Shown here: one piece after another, positions 31,186 through 42,196 of the stretch
Numbering within the stretch: position 1 is the stretch's first letter
Layout of the letters: each line of letters opens with the position of its first letter
NCBI RefSeq assembly: GCF_002575655.3
Contig: NC_053039.3
Coordinates: 222,723,622-222,787,621 of the forward strand
Source: Aegilops tauschii subsp. strangulata
Taxonomy: Eukaryota; Streptophyta; Magnoliopsida; Poales; Poaceae
Reading direction: 5' to 3'
Length of the DNA: 64,000 bases
Position numbers and translations under genes: made by a program
The notes under the pieces: model-generated
Told to the model about the DNA's origin: nothing
Seen by the model: the letters and a program-made list of their open reading frames with translations, nothing else
Databases searched by the model: none

Positions 31186-31315
31186 AAGGCCTAGAACACT
31201 CACGACCTACATATGCATACAATTATAATAAAATATAAGCTAAAAGGCTGAGCTGGCGGCCTTCCGACGATGGTCTTCTCGGACTCCATGATCAGCATAG
31301 CACCCTTGCGGCCGT

Positions 31316-31975
31316 TCACTCCGAGTGTCCCGACCCGCCTCCGCCTACTGAGCTGCTGGCGCTGGGAGGCTCTTGGGGCTGCTGGGTCTCTTCGAGAAGA
31401 GCTTGACAGCGTGCAATCGCGCGCATGACAACTCCGCGAAACCGCTCCATTTCCATGTCTCTGGCCTGGTAGAAAATTCCGTCGATCACCTGCATCCTCA
31501 AGATATCATGTTGGCGATGTTCTACTTCGTCAGGGACGTCAACTCCGCCAAGGATGCGCTCGAGCCTGGCCACCACATCATCGGGATCGAGGTTGACACG
31601 GCTGCCGCGGGCAATGATGAAGCCGTAGGCTGCCTTTATCTTGACTGAATCGCAGAGGTCCTTTGCCCATTCCTTGTGGGGCATCAGGCTCTCGATGAGC
31701 ACTGGTGACGGCGGCTCTTCGGGTGGGTCGTCGATCATGCCGCCGAGCAGCTCTGGATCTTTTGCACGGTGGATGGCAAACTGATCATCACACCTCCTCT
31801 GCAATATGTCGATTGTGCTCCCAAGGACTGTGACGCCGATATCGCTGCCGATGGGCCATGGTGCCGGCACCGGCCGCTGATTCTCTTGCTCCCCGATCTG
31901 CTCCGGCTCGTTCTCCTTGCCGAAGATGTAATGCAGGTAGGCATCGATGTCGAAGCTTTGGTCATTGCCTGGCAT
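31316..31975 (-). CDS. Small intronless gene of unknown function (219 aa)
   Basis: An open frame of 219 codons starts at 31975. A CATATAACG sequence about 80 bases upstream (minus, near 32053) is a weak TATA candidate. The protein is acidic. Residues 1-30 read MPGNDQSFDIDAYLHYIFGK; a Pro-rich linker (RPVPAPWP, PPEEPPSPV) leads into a helical region (about 100-195) containing HKEWAKDLCDSVKIKAAYGF and IARCQALLEE; the C-terminus is Ser/Gly-rich. I do not recognise the family. It lies between the coiled-coil gene 30290-30814 and a block of CACTA-type subterminal repeats ending at 32835, so its promoter is close to those repeats. It could be a transposon accessory protein or a captured host fragment. 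Confidence 0.5.
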   Translation of the reverse strand: MPGNDQSFDIDAYLHYIFGKENEPEQIGEQENQRPVPAPWPIGSDIGVTVLGSTIDILQRRCDDQFAIHRAKDPELLGGMIDDPPEEPPSPVLIESLMPHKEWAKDLCDSVKIKAAYGFIIARGSRVNLDPDDVVARLERILGGVDVPDEVEHRQHDILRMQVIDGIFYQARDMEMERFRGVVMRAIARCQALLEETQQPQEPPSASSSVGGGGSGHSE

Positions 31976-32159
31976 GCTTGGAATAACTAATGGTAGATGG
32001 GTGAGGACTAGATCCTCGCAGAGTGTCGCGGCGGTGCGTTGCCGCCTGCGTTATATGCAGCAAGCCGCTAGCTGGTGGCAGGAAACCGGTGAGGGGATAG
32101 GCGTGGATTTTACAATTCATCCATGTGGAGTGCGGGAAGCATTCGCTGGAGCGCGGGAA

Positions 32160-32835
32160 GACTAAGTGGAGCACACACACAACCCGAATACCGTATCCGG
32201 TGCCACGTGTTATTTATCACACAAGTGTTAACATAAGGAAACGTATGTGTAACTTACTAATCATCGCACACGAGTACTCGCAGACGCATCGTGTGCGATA
32301 TTCCTAGCCACCGCAAGCAAATAGTTTGGATTATTCAAAGTTTTTTGTACACACAAAATTGCACACGAACTAACTGTATTAACCGTCTGTGTTGTAATTT
32401 CTCATCGCAAACAGTTCATCCGAGTCGGCTGTTTGCCACGTATCACACACATCTTGTTAAGTTGAACCGTTTCTGTTGCGTTCGCTAATCGAAAACAGTT
32501 CATCCGAGTGAACCGTATGCCCTATATCACACACACCTTGATCTGGCTAACCGTTTATGTTGCACTCCCTAATAGAAAACGGTTCATCGGAGCGAACTGT
32601 ATGTCGTATATTGCACACACATTGATATGGCTGCCCGTTTATGTTGTTCTGCCTCATCGCAAACAGTTCGAACGGGTTAACCGTATGCCCTTCATCGCAC
32701 ACGCAACTAAAACCTGAACCGTGTTTGATGCACCCGTCATCACAAATATTTTATAAATTTCTGACGGTTTTCATACAGCACCATTTGCGATTATGGCATC
32801 GCACACAGTTTCTCGAAGGGTCTCTCATCGTAGTG
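32160..32835 (-). mobile_element. CACTA-like terminus with subterminal repeats
   Basis: Read from the right end, the minus strand begins CACTACGATGAGAGACCC (32835 inward). Variants of CATCGCAAACGGTTCATC / TATCACACACA follow, in both orientations, through about 32160, at least ten in all. Such short repeats inside a CACTA end are the binding sites for the transposase of En/Spm-type elements. No TnpD-like transposase is visible in the window, so the element is non-autonomous or incomplete; its left end was not found. Confidence 0.6.
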
Positions 32836-32862
32836 TCGCGTTAGCAGCATCCTGCAGTAATG
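32836..32862. other. 27-base filler at the CACTA / Angela junction
   Basis: These bases match neither the CACTA end nor the Angela LTR. They mark the join where the first ~665 bases of the Angela 5' LTR are missing. Confidence 0.5.
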
Positions 32863-33935
32863 AGTAACATACCGATGACAAAGGGAATAACGTATGTTGT
32901 CATTATGGTATGACCGATAAAGATCTTCGTAGAATATGTGGGAACCAATATGAGCATCCAGGTTCCGCTGTTGGTTATTGACCGGAGAGGTGTCTCGGTC
33001 ATGTCTACATAGTTCTCGAACCCGTAGGGTCCGCACGCTTAATGTTCGATGATGATTTTATATTATATGAGTTATGTGATTTGGTGACCGAATGTTATTC
33101 GGAGTTCCGGATGAGATCACGGACATGATGAGGAGTCTCTAAATGGTCGAGAGGTAAAGATTCATATATAGGATGATGATATTCGGACACCGGAAGTGTT
33201 TCAGGGTGTACCGGGTACATATCAAAGTACCGGGGGGCTTACCGGAACCCCCCCGGGGATTAATGGGCCTTATAGGCCATAGGAGGAGAGCACACCAGCC
33301 CACAAGGGGTGGCGCCCCCCCCTAAGGAAGGAGGCCGAATGAGAAGGAGAGGGGGTTCGTCCCCCCCCTCTTTCCTTCTTCCCCCTCTCTTCCCTTTTCC
33401 CCGTTCCGGTAAAAGGAAAGGCGGACGAATTGGAATAGGGCCCCCAAGTAGGATTCCTCCTACTTGAGGCGCCCAAGGAAGCTCCCCTCCCCCTCCCACC
33501 TATATATACATGGGGAGGGGGCACCTAGAACACACACCAACAATTGTTAGCCGTGTGCGCTGCCCCCCTCCACTGTTTACGCCTCCGGTCATATTCACGT
33601 AGTGCTTAGGCGAAGCCCTGTGCGGATCACTTCACCATCATCGTCACCACACCATCGTTCTGACGTAACTCCCCCTCGACACTTTGCTGGATCAAGAGTT
33701 TGAGGGACGTGATTGAGCTGTACGTGTGCAGAACTCGGAGGTGTCGTACGTTTAGTGCTTGATCGGTCGGAACGAGAAGAAGTTCGACTACATCAACCGC
33801 GTTGTCAAACGCTTCTGCTTTCAGTCTACGAGGGTATGTGGACATACTCTCCCCCTAACGTTGCTATGCATCTCCTAGATAGATCTTGCATGAGCGTAGG
33901 AATTTTTTTGAAATTGCATGCTACATTTCCCAACA
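32863..33935 (+). repeat. Angela 5' LTR, first ~665 bases missing
   Basis: Homologous to 48655-49727. It includes the TATA region near 33502 (CCTATATATACATGG) and ends CCCAACA at 33935. Confidence 0.93.
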
Positions 33936-33936
33936 G

Positions 33937-33953
33937 TGGCATCCAAGCCAGGT
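33937..33953 (+). other. Angela primer binding site (mutated)
   Basis: TGGCATCCAAGCCAGGT lies one base inside the LTR and is recognisable as a changed version of the initiator-methionine tRNA site (TGGTATCAGAGC) used by this family. Confidence 0.75.
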
Positions 33954-34584
33954 CTATGCGTAGATGATGCGCACGAGTAGAACACAAAGAGTTGTGGGCG
34001 GTGATCTTCATACTACTTACTACCAATGTCTTATTTTAATTCGGCGGTATTGTTGGATGAAGCGGCCCGGACCAACCTTACATGACGATGTTCATGAGAC
34101 CGGTTCCACCGACAGACATGCAACTAGTTTTGCATAAAGGTGGCTGGCGGGTGTCTGTTTCTCCTACTTTAGTTGAACTGAATTTTACTGCGGCCGGTCG
34201 TTGTTGAATTTTAAAATAGCAAACTTGATAAATCACTATTGTGGTTTTGATGCATAGGTAAGAACGGTTCTTGCTAGAAGCCCGTAGCAGCCACGTAAAA
34301 CTTGCAACAACAAAGTAGAGGACGTCTAACTTGTTTTTGGAGGGCATGTTGTGATGTGATATGGTCAAGACATGATGTGATATACGTTATTGTATGAGAT
34401 GATCATGTTTTGTAAAAGTTATCGGCAACCGGCAGGAGCCTTATGGTTTTCTCTTTATTGTATGAAATGCAAACGCCATGTAATTGCTTTACTGTATCAC
34501 TATGCGTTAGCGATAGTTGTAGAAGCAATAGTTGGCAAGACGATCACGACGCAATGATGGAGATCAAGGTGTCGAGCCAGTGAC
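33954..34584 (+). other. Angela leader, first part
   Basis: The untranslated leader runs to the target site GTGAC (34580-34584) of the solo LTR and continues at 36273-36465. No coding region is supported. Confidence 0.8.
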
Positions 34585-36267
34585 TGATACGTCTCCAATG
34601 TATCTATAATTTTTCATGGTTCCATGCTATTATATTATCTATCTTGGATGTTTTATATGCATTTATATGCTATTTTATATGATTTTTGGGACTAACCTAT
34701 TAACCTATAGTCCAGTGCCAGTTTTTGTTTTTTCCTTGTTTTTAAGTTTTGTAGGAAAGGAATATCAAACGGAGTCCAATTGACCTGAAGCTTTACGATG
34801 ATGATTTTTGGACCAAAAGAGGCCCCCGAAGCAAAAGAGTTGGGCCAGAAGAGCAACGAGGCCTCCACAAGGGTGGAGGGCGCGCCCTACCCCCCCCCCC
34901 CACCCCTAGGGCGCGCCCTCCGACCTTGTGGACCCCACGTGGACTCCCCGACTTGTTCTCGACGCAACACCTCTTATATATATATATCCCAAAACCTCCA
35001 GAACAGAACCAAGACCGGGAGTTCCGCCGCCGCAAGCCTCTATAGCCACCAAAAACCAATCGAGGCCCTATTCTGGCACCCTGCTGGAGGGGGAACCCAT
35101 CACCGGTAGCCATCTTCATCATCCCGGCGGTCTCCATGACGAGGATGGAGTAGTTCACCCTCGGGCTAAGGGTATGTACCAGTAGCTATGTGTTTGATCT
35201 CTCTCTCATGTTCTTGATTTGGCATGATCTTGATGTATCGCGAGCTTTGCTATTATAGTTGGACCTTATGATGTTTCTCCCTCTCTACCTTCTTGTATTG
35301 GATTGAGTTTTCCCTTTGAAGTTATCTTATCGGATTGAGTCTTTAAGGATTTGAGAACACTTGATGTATGTCTTGCATGTGCTTATCTATGGTGACAATG
35401 GGATATTCATGTGATCCACTTGATATATGTTTTGGTGATCAACTTGCGGGTTCAGTGACCTTGTGAACTTATGCATAGGGGTTGGCACACATTTTCGTCT
35501 TGACTCTCTGGTAGAAACTTTGGGGCACTCTTTGAAGTTCTTTGTGTTGGTTTGAATAGATGAATCTTAGATTGTGTGATGCATATCATATAATCAAACC
35601 CGCGGATACTTGTGGTGACATTGGAGTATCTAGGTGACATTAGGGTTTTGGTTGATGTGTATCTTAAGGTGTTATTTTAGTACGAACTCTAGGGTTGTTT
35701 GTGACACTTATAGGAATTGCCCAATAGATCGATTAGAAAGAATAACTTTGAGGTGGTTTCGTACCCTACAATAATCTCTTCGTTTGTTCTCCGCTATTAG
35801 TGACTTTGGAGTGACTCTTTCTTGCACGTTGAGGGATTCTTATATGATCTAATTATGTTATCATTGTTGAGAGAACTTGCACTAGTGAAAGTATGAACCC
35901 TAGGCCTTGTTTGTAAGCATTGCAATACCTTTTTCGCTCACTTTTACTACTTGCTACCTTGCTGTTTTTATATTTTCAGATTACAAAAACCTATATATAC
36001 CATCCATATTGCACTTGCATCACCATCTCTTCGTCGAACTATTGCACCTATACAATTTACCATTGTATTGGGTGTGTTGGGGACACAAGAGACTCTTTGT
36101 TATTTGGTTGCAGGGTTGTTTGAGAGAGACCATCTTCATCCTACGCCTCCCACGGATTGATAAACCTTAGGTCATCCACTTGAGGGAAATTTGCTACTGT
36201 CCTACAAAACTCTGAGCTTGGAGGCCCAACACGAGTCTATAAGAAGAAGGTTGTGTAGTAGACATCA
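34585..36267 (+). mobile_element. Solo Gypsy LTR (1683 bp), Fatima/Sabrina-like, TSD GTGAC
   Basis: It begins TGATACGTCTCCAATGTATC and ends GTAGACATCA, flanked by exact GTGAC (34580-34584 and 36268-36272). A TATA run lies at about 34975-34987 with a C-rich tract upstream (34890-34903). No internal region is present: recombination between two LTRs has removed the rest of the element. Confidence 0.93.
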
Positions 36268-36272
36268 GTGAC

Positions 36273-36465
36273 GATGGAAATCATGACGATGCTTTGGAGA
36301 TGGAGATCAAAAGCACAAGATGGTGATGGTCATATCATGTCACATATTTTGATTTCATGTGATGGTTATCTTTTATGCATCTTATTTTTCTTAGTATGGC
36401 GGTAGCATTATAAGATGATCCCTTAACTAAATTTCAAGGTATAAGTGTTCTCCCTGAGTATGCAC
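36273..36465 (+). other. Angela leader, second part
   Basis: It resumes after the solo LTR (GATGGAAATCATGACG) and runs to TGCAC (36461-36465), the target duplication of the next nested element. Confidence 0.85.
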
Positions 36466-38047
36466 TGATACGTCTCCAACGTATCTATAATTTTTTATTA
36501 TTCCATGCTATATTATATTCTGTTTTGGACATTATTGGGCTTTATTATACACTTTTATATTATTTTTGGGACTAACCTATTAACCGGAGGCCCAGCCCAG
36601 AATTGCTGTTTTTTGCCTATTTCAGAGTTACACATAAAAAGAATATCAAACGGAGTCCAACGGAATGAAACCTTCGGGAACTTGATTTTTGGAAGGAACG
36701 TGATCCAGAGGACTTGGACCCTACGTCAAGAAAGCAACCAGGAAGGCACGAACTAGGGGGGCGCGCCTACCCCCCCCCCCCCCCAGGCGCGCCCTCCACC
36801 CTCATGGGGCCCACGTTGCTCCATCGACATACTTCTTCCTCCTATATATACCTACGTACCCCCAAACTACCAGAAAAGGAGCCAAAAACCTAATTCCACC
36901 GCCGCATCCTTCTGTACCCATGAGATCCCATCTTGGGGCCTTTTCCGGAGCTCCGCCGGAGGGGGCATCGATCAAGGAGGGCTTCTACATCAACACCATA
37001 GCCTCTCCGATGATGTGTGAGTAGTTTAGCTCAGACCTTCGGGTCCATAGTTATTAGCTAGATGGCTTCTTCTCTCTCTTTGGATCTCAATACAATGTTC
37101 TCCCCCTCTCTTGCGGAGATCTATTCGATGTAATCTTCTTTTGCAGTGTGTTTGTTGAGACCGATGAATTGTGGGTTTATGATCAAGTTTATCTATGAAC
37201 AATATTTGAATCTTCTCTGAATTCTTTTATGTATGATTGGTTATCTTTGCAAGTCTCTTCGAATTATCAGTTTGGTTTGGTCTACTAGATTGATCTTTCT
37301 TGCAATGGGAGAAGTGCTTAGCTTTGGGTCCAATCTTGTGGTGTCCTTTCCCATTGACAGTAGGGGCAGCAAGGCACGTATTGTATTGTTGCCATCGAGG
37401 ATAACAAGATGGGGTTTATATCATATTGCATGAGTTTATCCCTCTACATCATGTCATCTTACTTAAAGCGTTACTCTGTTCTTTTGAACTTAATACTCTA
37501 GATGCATGCTGGATAGCGGTCGATGTGTGGAGTAATAGTAGTAGATGCAGGTAGGAGTCGGTCTACTTGTTGCGGACGTGATGCCTATATACATGATCAT
37601 ACCTAGATATTCTCATAACTATGCTCAATTCTGTCAATTGCTCAACAGTAATTTGTTTACCCACCGTAATACTTATGCTCTCGAGAGAAGCCACTAGTGA
37701 AACCTATGGCCCCCGAGTCTATTTTCCATCATATTAATCTTCCAACACTTAGTTATTTTTGTTGCCTTTTATTTTACTTTGCATCTTTATCATAAAAATA
37801 CCAAAAATATTATCTTATCATATCTATCAGATCTCACTTTCGTAAGTGGCCGTGAAGGGATTGACAACCCCTTTATTGCGTTGGTTGCGAGGATTTTATT
37901 TGTTTGTGTAGGTGCGAGGGACTCGTGTGTGGCCTCCTACTGGATTGATACCTTGGTTCTCAAAACTGAGGGAAATACTTACGCTCCTTTACTGCATCAC
38001 CCTTTCCTCTTCAAGGGAAAAACCAAAGCAGTGCTCAAGAGTTAGCA
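36466..38047 (+). repeat. 5' LTR of the gag-protease Gypsy element
   Basis: 1582 bp. A TCCTCCTATATATACC TATA box is near 36838-36852, preceded by a long C run (about 36769-36783). An 11-base block near 36650 is absent from the 3' LTR. Confidence 0.95.
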
Positions 38048-38058
38048 AGAAGGATTTC

Positions 38059-38076
38059 TGGCGCCGTTGCCGGGGA
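38059..38076 (+). other. Primer binding site of the gag-protease element
   Basis: TGGCGCCGTTGCCGGGGA lies 11 bases inside the LTR. This is the form common to Athila-type Gypsy elements; I believe it pairs with tRNA-Asp or tRNA-Glu but did not check. Confidence 0.8.
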
Positions 38077-38264
38077 GTCTACGCAAAAGTCAACATACCG
38101 AGTACCCATCACAAACCCTTATCTCCTGCATTACATTATTTGCCATTTGCCTCTCGTTTTCCTCTCCCCCACTTCACCCTTGCCGTTTTATTCGCCCTCT
38201 CTTTTCCGTTCGCCTCTGTTTCGTGTGCTTCTTGTTTGCTTGTGTGTTGGATTGCTTGCTTGTC

Positions 38265-39373
38265 ATGATGACTCTACCTAGATTTGGTGATCTTCACCTT
38301 AAAAGGTTAGAAGAGATCGAAAGCAACGTCAGGAGTTTTATGGTCTTACAATTTGAGCATAATAATTTCTTTAGAAACGAGCTTAAGGAACAAAAAAACT
38401 TTATGGGTTATATGAATAAAGAGCTCGATGATATGTCTAAAGAATTTGATGGTTTGAAATCTCAGATTGCTCATCTTGAGAAGTTAATAGCTGAAGTTTC
38501 GGATAAGCAGGCCACCTTAGTTAATAAGATGGCCGCTAAGCCGGAATTTTTTTGGGAAAATAAAGATGAAGATCTAAAAGTTATTGATGTGTCCCCTATT
38601 AAATCTTTCTTTTGCTATATGAATCTTGATAATGATGGGACTGAATATGATCCACCTTTACCTAGAAGGCGTTCCAAAAATTCAGAGTTTTTTAGTAAAA
38701 TTGGTGAAAGCGGGATTGAAGAGATCAAAACTCTAGATATTAATGAACCCACTATTTTGGATTTCAAGGATTTTAATTATGATAATTGCTCTTTGATAGA
38801 TTGTATTTCCTTGTTGCAAGCCGTGATAAATTCTCCACATGCTTATAGTCAAAATAAAGCCTTTACCAAACATATCGTATATGCTTTGATGCAATCTTAT
38901 GAAGAAAAACTTGAGTTGGAAGTTTCTATCCCTAGAAAACTTTATGATGAGCGGGAACCTACTATTAAAATTAAAATTAAAGATCATGAATGCTATGCTT
39001 TGTGTGATTTGGGTGCTAGTGTTTCCATGATTCCAAAGACTTTGTGTGATTTGCTAGGTTTCCTGATTTTGATGATTGCTCTTTAAACTTGCACCTTGCG
39101 GATTCCACCATTAAGAAACCTATGGGAAGAATTAATGATGTTCTTATTGTTGCAAATAGGAATTATGTGCCCGTAGATTTTATTGTTCTTGATATAGATT
39201 GCAATCCTTCATGTCCTATTATTCTTGGTAGACCTTTCCTTAGAACGATTGGTGCAATTATTGATATGAAGGAAGGGAATATTAGATTCCAATTTCCGTT
39301 AAGGAAAGGCATGGAACACTTCCCTAGAAAGAAAATAAAATTACCTTATGAATCCATTATGAGAGCCACTTAA
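38265..39373 (+). pseudogene. gag-protease frame, one frameshift
   Basis: I take the Met-Met at 38265 as the start, because the open frame upstream runs back over the primer site. The first part (to about 39086) is acidic with a coiled-coil stretch (NKELDDMSKEFDGLKSQIAH) and then a conserved-looking YDPPLPRRR block. The protease active site is ALCDLGASVSMIP at about 38996-39034. A 1-base deletion near 39062 shifts the frame; the rest of the protease continues at 39089-39373 with PIILGRPFLRTIGAIID. The usual capsid domain and zinc knuckle are not evident, so gag is shortened. After this frame the sequence has no pol. Confidence 0.85.
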
Positions 39374-42182
39374 GGATTGCCTACCAAAGATGGCAATACC
39401 TAGATCTATCCTTGCTTTTATGCCTAGCTAGGGGCGTTAAACGATAGCGCTTGTTGGGAGGCAACCCAATTTTATTTTTAGTTTTTTTTTTGCTTTTTTG
39501 CTTCGGTTTAGGAATAAATATTTGATATAGCCTCTTATTATATTTGTTTTTATGTTTTAATTAGTGTTTGTGCCAAGTTTAACCTATAGGATCTTCTTGG
39601 ATGATAGTTATTTGATCTTGCTGAAAAATTCCAGAAACTTTCTGTTCACGAAAATAATTGTTAAAAATCACCAGAACGTGATAAAATATTGATTCCAATT
39701 GCTGCTGATCAATAAACAAATTTTCTAGGTCATCCTATTTTGGATGAAGTTTTGGAGTTCCAGAAGTTTGCGTTAGTTACAGATTACTACAGACTGTTCT
39801 GTTTTTGAGAGATTCTGTTTTTCGTGTGTTGTTTGCTTATTTTGATGAATCTATGGCTAATAAAATAGTTTATAAATGATAGATAAGTTGTAATACAGTA
39901 GTTTTAACACCAATATAAATAAAGAATGAGTTCATTACAGTACCTTGAAGTGGTGTTTTGTTTTCTTTCGCTAACGGAGCTCACGAGATTTTCTGTTAAG
40001 ATTTGTGTTGTGAAGTTTTCAAGTTTTGGGTAAAAGATTTGATGGATTATGGAACAAGGAGTGGCAAGAGCCTAAGCTTGGGGATGCCCATGGCACCCCA
40101 AGATAATCTAAGGACACCTAAAAGCCAAAGCTTGGGGATGCCCCGGAAGGCATCCCCTCTTTCGTCTACTTCCATCGGTAACTTTACTTGGAGCTATATT
40201 TTTATTCACCAGATGATATGTGTCTTGCTTGGAGCGTCTTATATTATTTGAGTCTTTGTTTTTTAGTTTACTACAATCATCCTTGCTTTACACACCTTTT
40301 GAGAGAGACACACATGATTCGGAAATTATTAGAATACTCTATGTGCTTCACTTATATTTTTTGAGCTATATAGTTTTGCTCTAGTGCTTCACTTATATCT
40401 TTTAGAGCACGGCGGTGGATTTTTTTTATAGAAATTATTGATCTCTCATGCTTCACTTGTATTATTTTGAGAGTCTTAAAACAGCGTGGCAATTTGCTTT
40501 AATTTTAATTTCATGAGAAATTTGATGCTTGATAATTGTTTTGAGATATAAAGGTGGTAATATCATAGTTGTGCTAGTTGAGTAATTGTGGAATTGAAAA
40601 ATACTTGTGTTGTAATTTGTGATTCCCGTAGCATGCACGTATGGTGAACCGTTATGTAATGAAGTCGGAGCATGAGGTATTTATTGATTGTCATCCTTTG
40701 TGTGGCGGTCGGGATCGCGCGATGGTTAACTCCTACCAACCCTTCCCCTAGGAGCATGCGTAGTAGTACTTTGCTTCGAGGGCTAATAAATTTTTGCAAT
40801 AAGTATATGAGTTCTTTATGACTAATGTGAGTCCATGGATTATACGCACACTTACCTTTCCGCAATTTTCTAGCCTCTTCGGTACCGTGCATTGCCCTTT
40901 CTCACCTTGAGAGTTGGTGCAAACTTCGCCGGTGCATCCAAACCGCGTGATATGATACGCTCTATCACACATAAACCTCCTTATATCTTCCTCAAAACAG
41001 CCACTATAACTACCTATTATGGCATTTCCATAGCCATTCCGAGATATATTGCCATGCAACTTTCCATCGTTTCGGTTATCATGACACGCTCCATCATTGT
41101 CATATTGCCTTGCATGATCATGTAGTTGACATTGTATTTGTGGCAAAGCCACCATTCATAATTCTTTCATACATGTCGCTCTTGATTCATTGCATATCCC
41201 GGTACACCGCCTGAGGCATCCACATAGAGTCATATTTTGTTCTAAGTATTGAGTTGTAATTCATGAGTTGTAAGTAAATAAAGGTGTGATGATCATCATT
41301 ATTAGAGCATTGTCCCAAGTGAGGAAAGGATGATGGAGACTATGATTCCCCCACAAGTCGGGATGAGACTCCGGACTAAAAAGGAAAAAATGAGAGAAAA
41401 AGAGAGAAGGGACAATGTTACTATCCTTTTACCACACTTGTGCTTCAAAGTAGCACCGTGATCTTCATGATAGAGAGTCTCTCATTTTGTCGCTTTCATA
41501 TACTAGTGGGAAATTTCATTATAGAACTTGGCTTGTATATTCCAATGATGGGCTTCCTCAAATGCACGAGGTCTTCGTGAGCAAGAAAGTTGGATGCACA
41601 CCCACTTAGTTTCTTTTGTTTGAGCTTTCATACACTTATAGCTCTAGTGCATCCGTTGCATGGCAATCCCTACTCCTTGCATTGACATCAATTGATGGGC
41701 ATCTCCATAGCCCGTTGATTAGCCTCGTTGATGTGAGACTTTCTCCTTTTTTGTCTTCCCACATAACCCCTACCATTATACCTTATTCCACCTTAGTGCT
41801 ATATCCATGGCTTGCGCTCATGTATTGCGTAAGAGTTGAAAAGGCTGAAGCGCGTTAAAAAGTATGAACCAATTGCTTGGCTAAAACCGGGGTTGTACAT
41901 GATATGAATATTTTGTGTGGGGACGATGGAGCATAGCCAGACTATATGATTTTGTAGGGATAACTTGCTTTGGCTATGTTATTTTGATAAGACATAATTG
42001 CTTGGTTAGCATGCTTGAAGTATTATTGTTTTTATGTCAACATTAAACTTTTATCTTGAATCATATTAAATCTGAACATTCGTGCCACAATAAGAAGAAT
42101 TACATTGAAATTATGCTACGTAGCATTCCACATCAAAAAATCTGTTTTTATCATTTACCTACTCGAGGACGAGCAGGAATTA
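39374..42182 (+). other. Non-coding interior of the gag-protease element
   Basis: 2.8 kb without a supported gene. Landmarks are GGCGTTAAACGATAGCGCTT near 39433, two copies of AAGCTTGGGGATGCCC (40075 and 40129) and a strong hairpin GGGGATGCC-CCGGAA-GGCATCCCC near 40134-40157. Pol has been replaced by this AT-rich sequence. Confidence 0.75.
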
Positions 42183-42196
42183 AGCTTGGGGATGCT
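42183..42196 (+). other. Polypurine tract of the gag-protease element
   Basis: AGCTTGGGGATGCT lies directly before the 3' LTR (TGATACG at 42197). The same motif occurs twice internally near 40075 and 40129. Confidence 0.7.

Noticed and set aside
33260..33524. Gly/Pro-rich minus-strand frames near 33.3 kb and 49.1-49.3 kb
   Set aside because: Both lie at the same place in the Angela LTR and are not related to the coding region of the element.
36769..36783. Long C runs (also 34890-34903) as possible G-quadruplex sites
   Set aside because: Single homopolymer runs without four separated tracts; they are more likely length-unstable or sequencing-error-prone sites.
38067..38264. An upstream hydrophobic extension of the gag frame (66 residues)
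   Set aside because: It overlaps the primer binding site, lacks a true ATG at its start, and the Met-Met at 38265 is a better start.
40563..41858. Frames of 77-135 codons in the 40.5-41.9 kb stretch
   Set aside because: Non-coding interior of a Gypsy element; no recognisable domain, and AT-rich composition gives frames of this size by chance.
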